Positions 57,966-64,000 of a stretch of 64,000 bases of DNA are shown piece by piece. Position 1 is the stretch's first letter. Each line of letters begins with the position of its first letter. The stretch covers positions 62,001 through 126,000 of the forward strand of contig NZ_CP024869.1 of NCBI RefSeq assembly GCF_003052165.1, in the 5' to 3' direction. Origin of the DNA: Dietzia sp. JS16-p6b. GTDB taxonomy: Bacteria > Actinomycetota > Actinomycetes > Mycobacteriales > Mycobacteriaceae. A program made the translations under genes and the position numbers. The notes beneath the pieces are model-generated. The model searched no databases. It saw nothing but the letters and a program-made list of their open reading frames with translations, and was not told the DNA's origin.

Positions 57966-58027
57966 CGAGTGTCAGCCGGCCTCGCTATGATCTGGGTCAC
58001 ACCTTCTCCGCGCTCCCGAGGACCCCC

Positions 58028-59644
58028 ATGGCCGACACCGTTCGCGAACAACTCCGCCGTCACGCCGATTCCGACTCCCCGGCGATCCGCTACGAGGACC
58101 TGACCGTCAGCTGGCGCGAGTACATCCAGGGCGCCGACCGCCGCGCCGGTGCCCTGGACGCGATGCTCGACGACACCCGACCCCGGCATGTGGGCACGCT
58201 CCTCGAGAACACCCCGGAGATGCTCTACGCCCTCGCCGCCGGCGCTCTCGGGGGCGTCGTCGTCGCCGGCATCAACGCGACCCGGCGCGGCGAAGGGCTG
58301 GCGCGCGACATCAGGCGTGCGGACTGCCAGATCCTGCTCACCGACTCCCACCTCGCACCCCTGCTCGACGGACTGGACCTGGGGGACGTCACGGTCATCG
58401 ACACGGATTCGGACGAGTGGGCGGCCACCGTCGCCGCCTCGGAGCCTCCGCCCGATCCCCCGGCGGTCGATGCCGGCGACCCGTTCATGCTCATCTTCAC
58501 CTCGGGGACCTCCGGCGACCCGAAAGCGGTCTGGGTGGGGAACTTCACGGTCACCATGTCGGGGGAGGCGCTCGCGCCGTCGTTCGAGCTCACCGCCGAT
58601 GACGTGCTGTACCTGTCCATGCCGCTGTTCCACTCCAACGCCATCATGGGAGGTTTCTCGCCCGCGATCGCCGTGGGCGCCACCATGGCGCTGGCCCGCC
58701 GCTTCAGCGCGACCCGCTTCGGGGACGACATCCGCAGGTACGGCGTCACCTACATGAACTACGTGGGCAAGCCGCTCGCCTACATCCTCGACACCCCGCC
58801 CCGCCCCGACGACGCCGAGACCACCCTCCGTGCGGCCTTCGGGAACGAGGCGGCGGCCAAGGACATCCCCGCGTTCGCCGAGCGCTTCGGCTGCACCGTC
58901 AGGGATGCCTACGGCTCCACCGAGCTGGCGATCATCGTGGTCCGGACCGAGAACTCACCGCTCGAGTCGATCGGCGAGCCGTTCCCCGGTGTCGCGGTGT
59001 ACGACCCGGTGACGGGGACCGAGTGCCCACGGGCGGTGTTCGACGACACCGGGGCGGTGGCCAATCTCGACGAGTGTGTGGGCGAGCTGGTCAACACCGA
59101 GGGGGCGGGCTTCTTCGCCGGCTACTACAACAACGAGCAGGCCACCTCGGAGCGGATGCGGGACGGTATGTACTGGTCGGGCGACCTGGCGTACCGGGAC
59201 GCGGACGGCAACGTGTACATGGCCGGTCGCAGCGGCGACTGGCTGCGGGTCGACGGGGAGAACATGGCGGCCGGCATCGTCGAGGAGATCGTCCTCCGCC
59301 ATCCCGCGGTCTCCCGGGCGGCGGTGTACGGACTGCCCGACCCCCGCGGCGTCGGCGACCAGCTCGCCGCGGCCGTGGTGGTCCGCCACGACGGCGAACT
59401 CGACCCCGCCGGTCTCGAGGAGTTCCTGGCGGACCAGCCGGATCTCTCACCCAAGGCGTGGCCGCGATGGGTCCGGCTCTCCGACGCCCTGCCCACCACC
59501 GCGACCAACAAGATCCTCAAGCGCGAACTGATCCAGGACGGCGTCGGCGGCACCAGCGGCCGCGACGACACCTGGTGGGAACGGGAGGAACGAGGCACGT
59601 CCTACTCGGTGCTCGCCGACGCCCGCGCGGGCACCGCGTCCTGA
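58028..59644 (+). CDS. Acyl-CoA synthetase (FadD17-like AMP-forming ligase)
   Basis: A 538-residue ANL-superfamily enzyme, which activates a carboxylic acid to its CoA thioester with ATP. The A3 P-loop is FTSGTSGDPKAVW (residues about 158-170), later motifs are DAYGSTELAIIVV (A5) and GMYWSGDLAYRDADGNVYMAGRSGDWLRVDGEN (A7/A8, in parts), and the catalytic Lys is in ATNKILKREL near the end. The SGTSGDPKAV and WVGN patterns fit the mycobacterial FadD17/FadD1-like group. It lies 62 bases after the VirS-like gene on the same strand. The mymA locus of M. tuberculosis also ends with a fadD gene. Confidence 0.92.
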   Translation: MADTVREQLRRHADSDSPAIRYEDLTVSWREYIQGADRRAGALDAMLDDTRPRHVGTLLENTPEMLYALAAGALGGVVVAGINATRRGEGLARDIRRADCQILLTDSHLAPLLDGLDLGDVTVIDTDSDEWAATVAASEPPPDPPAVDAGDPFMLIFTSGTSGDPKAVWVGNFTVTMSGEALAPSFELTADDVLYLSMPLFHSNAIMGGFSPAIAVGATMALARRFSATRFGDDIRRYGVTYMNYVGKPLAYILDTPPRPDDAETTLRAAFGNEAAAKDIPAFAERFGCTVRDAYGSTELAIIVVRTENSPLESIGEPFPGVAVYDPVTGTECPRAVFDDTGAVANLDECVGELVNTEGAGFFAGYYNNEQATSERMRDGMYWSGDLAYRDADGNVYMAGRSGDWLRVDGENMAAGIVEEIVLRHPAVSRAAVYGLPDPRGVGDQLAAAVVVRHDGELDPAGLEEFLADQPDLSPKAWPRWVRLSDALPTTATNKILKRELIQDGVGGTSGRDDTWWEREERGTSYSVLADARAGTAS

Positions 59645-59672
59645 TGGACCACCTCTTGATGGACCCCGCCTG

Positions 59673-60668
59673 ATGGTCTACGTGGTGACCCGCTTCGACT
59701 TCCGCGCGCCCGGCGCGGACGCGGCCGAGCGGCGGGACCGCTACCGCGCCGCCCTCGACATGGCCCGGTACGCGGAGGAGACGGGCCACGACGCCGTCAA
59801 CCTCTCCGAACACCACGGGTCGGAGGACGGCTATCTCCCCTCGCCGCTCGTCGCGGCGGCGGCGGTCGCCGCGGTGACCGAGCGGATCCAGATCGCGGTG
59901 TGGGCCCTCGTCGCGCCCCTCTACGACCCGGTCCGGCTGGCGGAGGACATCGCCGTCCTCGACCACGTGGCATCCGGGCGGGTGAGCTTCACCTTCGGCG
60001 TCGGGTACCGGCCGGTCGAGTACGCGATGCACTCCCGGGACTGGAAGGGGCGGGGTGCCCGCCTCGAACGGCAGTTGGAGACCATGCTCGCGGCGTGGGC
60101 GGGGGAGCCCGTCGGAGACGATCCGGTCGACGGTTCGCGTCGCGCCGTGGTGACACCGCAGCCGTTCTCGTCCCCGTACCCGCTGGTCTTCCTCGGTGGC
60201 GGCGGCGCGGCCGCCAGGCGGGCGGGACGGCTCGGCATGCACTACCAACCACAGCTCGACGATCCCGCGCTCACCGAGCTCTACCGCGCCGAGTGCCGCG
60301 CGAACGGGCACGAACCCGGGCTCGTGGTGGCCCCCGTTCCCGGCCCCGCCGCGGTGTTCTGCGCAGAGAATCCCGACGACTTCTGGGACCGCTACGGCGG
60401 GTACCTCCTCGCCGATGCCGAGGCCTACCGGGCCTGGCAGACGGGGCCCGGTCGAGGGTCGTTCGTGCACTCCGACGCCCGCTCGGTGGGTGAGTTGCGC
60501 GCCGAGGGGGTGTACCTGGTGGCCACGCCTGACGAGCTCGTCGACCGTGTCCGCACGCGCGACCTGCGTCTGATCACGAGCCACCCGCTGTGTGGCGGGA
60601 TGCCCGTCGCCGCCGCGTGGGAGTCGCTGCGGTTGATGGGGGAGCGGGTCCTGCCGAACGTCCGCTGA
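59673..60668 (+). CDS. LLM class flavin-dependent oxidoreductase
   Basis: A 331-residue luciferase-like monooxygenase family protein. Landmarks: TRFDFRAPGAD at the start, NLSEHHGSEDGYLPSPLV (the EHH motif), AVWALVAPLYDPVRLAEDIAVLDHVASGRVSFTFGVGYRPVEYA (in parts) and YPLVFLGGGGAAARRAGRLG. It follows the FadD gene by 28 bases and is probably co-transcribed. The pair acid-CoA ligase and flavin oxidoreductase suggests lipid or aromatic acid catabolism, but the substrate is unknown. Confidence 0.9.
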   Translation: MVYVVTRFDFRAPGADAAERRDRYRAALDMARYAEETGHDAVNLSEHHGSEDGYLPSPLVAAAAVAAVTERIQIAVWALVAPLYDPVRLAEDIAVLDHVASGRVSFTFGVGYRPVEYAMHSRDWKGRGARLERQLETMLAAWAGEPVGDDPVDGSRRAVVTPQPFSSPYPLVFLGGGGAAARRAGRLGMHYQPQLDDPALTELYRAECRANGHEPGLVVAPVPGPAAVFCAENPDDFWDRYGGYLLADAEAYRAWQTGPGRGSFVHSDARSVGELRAEGVYLVATPDELVDRVRTRDLRLITSHPLCGGMPVAAAWESLRLMGERVLPNVR

Positions 60669-60719
60669 GGACGCGCCGTCGACCGCCGGCCCCTCGCGGG
60701 GGGCCGTAGTCTCGGGCGA

Positions 60720-61100
60720 ATGGGAAACGACACGGCACGCGCCGTCCGGTACTGGTCCATGCCCGCCGCGCTGGGGGCGATGGGCGCGCTGCACTTCGTG
60801 GCACCCCGCCCCCTCGACGGGCTGATCCCCCCGGAGCTGCCCGGACGCGCCCGGGCCTGGACCTACGGGTCAGGCGTGGCCGAGATGGCGGTGGCGGCGC
60901 TGCTGGCCGTGCCGCGGACACGGGCCGTGGGCGGGGCGGCGGCAATGGCCCTGTTCGTGGGGGTGCTCCCCGGGAACGTCCAGATGGTGCGCGCGTGGCG
61001 TCGCAAGCCCGTGTGGCCGTACCAGGTGATCGCGTGGGGTCGCCTGCCCTTGCAGGTGCCGATGATCCTCGCGGCCGACCGCATCCGCCGCGGCGCCTGA
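60720..61100 (+). CDS. DoxX-like family membrane protein
   Basis: A 126-residue membrane protein with about four TM helices: WSMPAALGAMGALHFVAP, the YGSGVAEMAVAALLAVPRTRAVGG segment, AAMALFVGVLPGNVQM and the C-terminal LPLQVPMILAA. The GxAE-x-A and PGN-x-QM motifs resemble the DoxX-like/DUF4267-type groups. Function unknown. It follows the flavin oxidoreductase gene by 51 bases. Confidence 0.75.
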   Translation: MGNDTARAVRYWSMPAALGAMGALHFVAPRPLDGLIPPELPGRARAWTYGSGVAEMAVAALLAVPRTRAVGGAAAMALFVGVLPGNVQMVRAWRRKPVWPYQVIAWGRLPLQVPMILAADRIRRGA

Positions 61101-61138
61101 GCGGCATTGACGAGCACCCACCGTGACCGTGGTCGGGG

Positions 61139-62161
61139 TCACCCGGGCTGTTCGGCCTCGTGCTCCCAGTCGTCCACCCGTGCAAGGGCGTCGCGCTTGA
61201 GATCGGCGGGAGCGAAGGACGAGTCGATAGACGCTCGCGCGCACCCGGCGAGACCCGCCTCCGATACGTGCATCCGCTCGTGCGCCAGGACGTACTCGTC
61301 CACCACGTCGACTCCGAACAGCAACGGGTCGTCGGCCCCGATCGAGCAGCGCACCCCGGCATCCAGCAGTGCGGGCAGCGGGTGCTCGGCGAGTGTGGGA
61401 TACACGCCCAGGATGACGTTCGAGCTGGGGCAGACGTCCAGGCAGACCCCGCTCGCGGCGAGCTCCTCCACCACCCGGGGGTCCTCGACCGCCCGGACGC
61501 CGTGCTGGATCCGGTCGACGCCCAGGCCGAGTGCGGATCTCACCTCCTCCGGACCGGCCAGCTCGCCGGCGTGCGGCACGACACCCAGACCGGCCTCGCG
61601 GGCGATCGCGAAGGCCTCCGCGGCACCGGCCACGGGGTTGCCACGCTCGTCGGCCACGAGGCCCACGGCCACGACCCCGCGGCCGGCGAACCGCGCCGCG
61701 AGCCCGGCGGCCTCCAGTGCGCGCCCGGGCCCGGCCCCGCGGTCGATGCTCACGATGGCACCGGTCCACACCCCGTGGCGCCGGCCGGCGGCCGAGGCGG
61801 CGGGCAGGATGAACTCCAGGGCCTCCTCGGCTGAGTCGAAGGCGGCCGACTTGTCCGGGATGGAGGCGAACTCGAGCGCCACGACGCCCTGGGCGGCGGC
61901 GTCGGCCACCACCTCGTCGAGAAGTCGGCCGAGCCGCTCCGGGGTGTGCAGCAGAGAGATGAGCACTCCGTAGGCGTCGAGGAAGCCGCTGAAGTCGGGG
62001 TAGTCGACGAGCGGCGGGACCTCCACGCCGTCCTCGGCGCACCACTCGCGCATCGTCCCGGGGCGCATGGCGGCTTCGAGGTGGACGTGCAGGTGCGCCT
62101 TGGGCAGGACGGCGTAGCGCTCGTATGCGGGGGAGTGCCCGGCTCGTGCCGGCTGACTCAC
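61139..62161 (-). CDS. Adenosine deaminase family protein
   Basis: A 340-residue metal-dependent amidohydrolase of the adenosine/adenine deaminase family. Metal and catalytic motifs in order: KAHLHVHLEAAM (HxH), VVPHAGELAGP (His and catalytic Glu), VDRIQHGVRAVE, and SIGADDPLLFG (the Asp pair). It hydrolyses adenosine or a related purine to inosine and ammonia. SxDDP is normal for adenosine deaminases; adenine or modified bases are also possible. The ATG overlaps the stop of the AGCS symporter gene (ATGA), so symporter and deaminase are co-translated. Confidence 0.92.
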   Translation of the reverse strand: MSQPARAGHSPAYERYAVLPKAHLHVHLEAAMRPGTMREWCAEDGVEVPPLVDYPDFSGFLDAYGVLISLLHTPERLGRLLDEVVADAAAQGVVALEFASIPDKSAAFDSAEEALEFILPAASAAGRRHGVWTGAIVSIDRGAGPGRALEAAGLAARFAGRGVVAVGLVADERGNPVAGAAEAFAIAREAGLGVVPHAGELAGPEEVRSALGLGVDRIQHGVRAVEDPRVVEELAASGVCLDVCPSSNVILGVYPTLAEHPLPALLDAGVRCSIGADDPLLFGVDVVDEYVLAHERMHVSEAGLAGCARASIDSSFAPADLKRDALARVDDWEHEAEQPG

Positions 62162-63627
62162 TCCTTCGGCTCGACGTCGCGCGCCTTGTCGGCGACGTGC
62201 TGCAGCGTCATCGGATCAGAGCCGTCCCACGACGTGACGTTCCGGGCCCGGGGCAGCTCGTCCCGGTGGAACACGGGGTTGTGGCCCTCGGCCTTCTGGC
62301 GCAGGTAGTGCTGCAACAGCGCCACCGCGAGCCCGCTGAGGGGGATGATCGCGATGAGGTTGATCGTCGCCATGACGCCCATGAACAGGTCCGCAAGGTT
62401 CCAGATGAGGTCGACCGAGCCCAGGCAGCCACCGAGAACGGCGAGGACGACCAGGACGCGGAAGACCCGCAGGGCCATGGGGCTCTCGCGGAGGAAGCGG
62501 ATGTTGGCCTCGCCGTAGTACGAGTTGCCGAGGATCGAGGAGAAGGCGAGGAAGAAGATGACCACCATCAGGAAGGGCACTCCCCAGTCGCCGACCTGGG
62601 AGGCCAGCGAATCCTGGGTGAGGGTGATGCCCTCGCGGTCGCCGCCGAAGTCCGGGTTGGCGAGAAGGATGATGAACGCGGTCGCCGAGCAGACGACGAG
62701 GGTGTCGAAGTAGACGCCGAGGGCCTGCACCAGCCCCTGCTTGACGGGGTGGGAGACGGATGCGGTGGCGGCCGCGTTGGGGACCGAGCCCATGCCGGCC
62801 TCGTTGGAGAACAGGCCACGCCGCATGCCCTGCATGATCGCCGCGCCGATCGCCGCGCCCGCGACCTCGCGGAAGCCCAGGGCGTGGCCGACGATCAGCG
62901 AGATCATCTCCGGGACCTCGGTGATGTTGATCGCCACGACCACCAGGGCGACGACGATGTAGGCGATCGCCATGAGCGGGACCACGATCTCCGTGACCGC
63001 CGACAGTCGCCGGATGCCGCCGAAGATCACCGCGGCCACCACCAGGGCCAACACGACGCCGATGAGCAGGCCCGGCCCGAGCCCCTCGAGACCGAACTGG
63101 TTGCGCACGGACGCGGAGATGGAGTTGGCCTGGACTGCGTTGAAGACGAAACCGTAGGTCACGGTGATGATCACCGCGAAGGCGACCGCCACCGGCTTCC
63201 ACCCGAGTCCGTCACGGATGTAGTAGGCGGGGCCACCGATGTAGGAGTCCTTGCCCCGCACCTTGTAGAGCTGGGCGAGCGTGGACTCGATGAACGCCGT
63301 GGCGCCGCCGATGATCGCCAACATCCACATCCAGAACACCGCACCGGGTCCGCCGACCGTGATCGCGATGGCGACACCGGCGATGTTCCCGGTGCCCACA
63401 CGGGACGCGGCGGAGACGGTGAAGGCGCGGAAGGCGGAGATGCCCTTCTTGTCCGGCTCGATGTCCGAGGGCTTCTCGACGATCGTCCTGAACATCTCCG
63501 GGAACATCCGGATCTGCACGATCAGGGTCGTGAAGGAGAAGTACAGGCCGGCGATGACGAGGAGCGCGATGACCGCGTACCAGTAGAGATCGTTGACGGA
63601 TGCGATGAAGTCGGCGATTGCGCTCAC
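62158..63627 (-). CDS. Alanine/glycine:cation symporter family protein (AGCS)
   Basis: A 489-residue polytopic membrane protein of the AGCS family (AlsT/DagA), sodium- or proton-coupled uptake of alanine or glycine. Signature regions are AFTVSAASRVGTGNIAGVAIAITVGGPGAVFWMW (in parts), GATAFIESTLAQLYK, GGPAYYIRDGLG and LFSNEAGMGSVPNAAATA. The GTG at 63627 is the start; the frame gives the expected N-terminal helix. It is the first gene of the pair with the deaminase and may take up an amino acid or, less usually, a purine precursor. It diverges from the patatin-like gene. Confidence 0.93.
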   Translation of the reverse strand: MSAIADFIASVNDLYWYAVIALLVIAGLYFSFTTLIVQIRMFPEMFRTIVEKPSDIEPDKKGISAFRAFTVSAASRVGTGNIAGVAIAITVGGPGAVFWMWMLAIIGGATAFIESTLAQLYKVRGKDSYIGGPAYYIRDGLGWKPVAVAFAVIITVTYGFVFNAVQANSISASVRNQFGLEGLGPGLLIGVVLALVVAAVIFGGIRRLSAVTEIVVPLMAIAYIVVALVVVAINITEVPEMISLIVGHALGFREVAGAAIGAAIMQGMRRGLFSNEAGMGSVPNAAATASVSHPVKQGLVQALGVYFDTLVVCSATAFIILLANPDFGGDREGITLTQDSLASQVGDWGVPFLMVVIFFLAFSSILGNSYYGEANIRFLRESPMALRVFRVLVVLAVLGGCLGSVDLIWNLADLFMGVMATINLIAIIPLSGLAVALLQHYLRQKAEGHNPVFHRDELPRARNVTSWDGSDPMTLQHVADKARDVEPKE

Positions 63628-63670
63628 TTCGGAGACGGTAGTCGATCATCATCGAAGTGACGGGGCGATT

Positions 63671-63676
63671 TACCCT
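63671..63676 (+). promoter_or_regulatory. Putative -10 box for a leaderless patatin-like transcript
   Basis: TACCCT ends 7 bases before the GTG at 63684 with no Shine-Dalgarno between. This fits a leaderless transcript. Confidence 0.35.
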
Positions 63677-63683
63677 GGGTGTC

Positions 63684-64000
63684 GTGACCGACTTATCGCC
63701 CACCGCTCCGGATGTCGCCGTCCTGTTCGAGGGCGGGGGAATGCGGGCGGTGCACACGGCGGGGGTGGTGGAGACCCTCATCAGCGCGGATATCCACGGG
63801 GGAATGGCCGCGGGAATCTCCGCGGGCGCCACCCATGTGGCCAACTATCTCTCCCGTGAACCGGTCCGGGCGAGGAAGAGCTTCGTCGAACTGGCGGCCG
63901 ATCCGAACTTCGGCGACTGGCGCAGCTTCGCCCGCGGAAAGGGATTGTTCAACGCGGAGTACATCTACGAGCAGACCGGTCTCCCGGACCAGGTGCTGCC
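63684..64000 (+). CDS. Patatin-like phospholipase family protein, N-terminal part
   Basis: The first 105 codons of a gene that runs off the right edge. The patatin anion hole is in FEGGGMRAVHTAG (GGGxR) and the nucleophile motif GISAG (GxSxG) follows about 27 residues later. The GTG start follows a possible leaderless -10. Patatin-like enzymes are Ser-Asp dyad acyl hydrolases acting on lipids; the Asp lies beyond the window. The sequence LFEGGGMR resembles the YjjU/RssA-like group. Confidence 0.88.
   Translation, partial: MTDLSPTAPDVAVLFEGGGMRAVHTAGVVETLISADIHGGMAAGISAGATHVANYLSREPVRARKSFVELAADPNFGDWRSFARGKGLFNAEYIYEQTGLPDQVL

Overview
The window is about 70% G+C, with dense genes on both strands, long shadow reading frames opposite most genes, frequent GTG starts and many 4-base ATGA/GTGA stop/start overlaps. 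Gene content points to a mycolic-acid-type actinobacterium (Mycobacteriales): a VirS/MymA-like oxidoreductase locus, an EthR-like TetR, a FadD17-like acyl-CoA synthetase, many F420/flavin luciferase-like oxidoreductases, a maltokinase N-cap-like protein, an EspC-like small protein and apparently leaderless promoters. Dietzia, Gordonia or Rhodococcus relatives are plausible; genus assignment is inference only. I see no tRNA, rRNA, CRISPR array, insertion sequence or phage gene.

Layout. 0-12.5 kb: end of a luciferase-like oxidoreductase gene, a secreted protein, an MFS drug-type exporter behind a palindromic operator, an epoxide-hydrolase-like enzyme coupled to a SRPBCC protein, a large HPII-type catalase, an AI-2E-family transporter, an acyl-CoA dehydrogenase coupled to a SRPBCC-like protein, a further hydrolase, a small secreted acidic protein, a maltokinase-cap-like protein and a YceI protein, with two strong hairpin terminators. 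12.5-19.4 kb: an oxidative catabolic island. The coupled operon FMO - TetR - alpha/beta hydrolase diverges from two coupled SDRs, followed by cupin/DUF1622 and a flavin oxidoreductase. Two palindromes with TTGAC half-sites lie in its promoters. 19.4-23.6 kb: a thiamine-binding-type protein, then GntP permease - sugar-lactone oxidase - sensory-rhodopsin-transducer (ASRT) homologue, followed by a decayed GNAT gene. 23.6-33.5 kb: SDR, methyltransferase, the coupled run ECF sigma - Ogt - LysE exporter, an MFS permease, PEP carboxylase, DUF4870 protein, a tyrosine phosphatase and a membrane protein with a one-base frameshift.

33.7-43.6 kb: a possible genome-maintenance or defence island. An odd protein with a GyrA-coiled-coil-like N terminus converges on an AddA/AddB-like helicase-nuclease pair, itself coupled to a TetR and preceded by a coupled nucleotidyltransferase - Fic pair. 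43.8-50.7 kb: a nitrogen operon of APC permease, two DUF1989 proteins (UAAP1/2, carboxyguanidine deiminase type), a carboxyltransferase half of urea/guanidine carboxylase, and allophanate hydrolase. The biotin carboxylase and biotin carrier parts are absent. 50.8-53.3 kb: small envelope and unknown proteins and an HD hydrolase. 53.3-60.7 kb: alcohol dehydrogenase, SDR and Baeyer-Villiger monooxygenase diverging from a VirS-like AraC regulator across a pair of 21-bp-phased direct repeats, then FadD and a flavin oxidoreductase. 60.7-64 kb: DoxX-like protein, adenosine deaminase coupled to an AGCS amino-acid/cation symporter, and the start of a patatin-like phospholipase gene.

The most unusual points are the ASRT homologue in a sugar-acid operon without a rhodopsin, the nucleotidyltransferase/Fic/AddAB neighbourhood, the guanidine/urea operon missing half its carboxylase, and the direct-repeat operator of the VirS-like locus.
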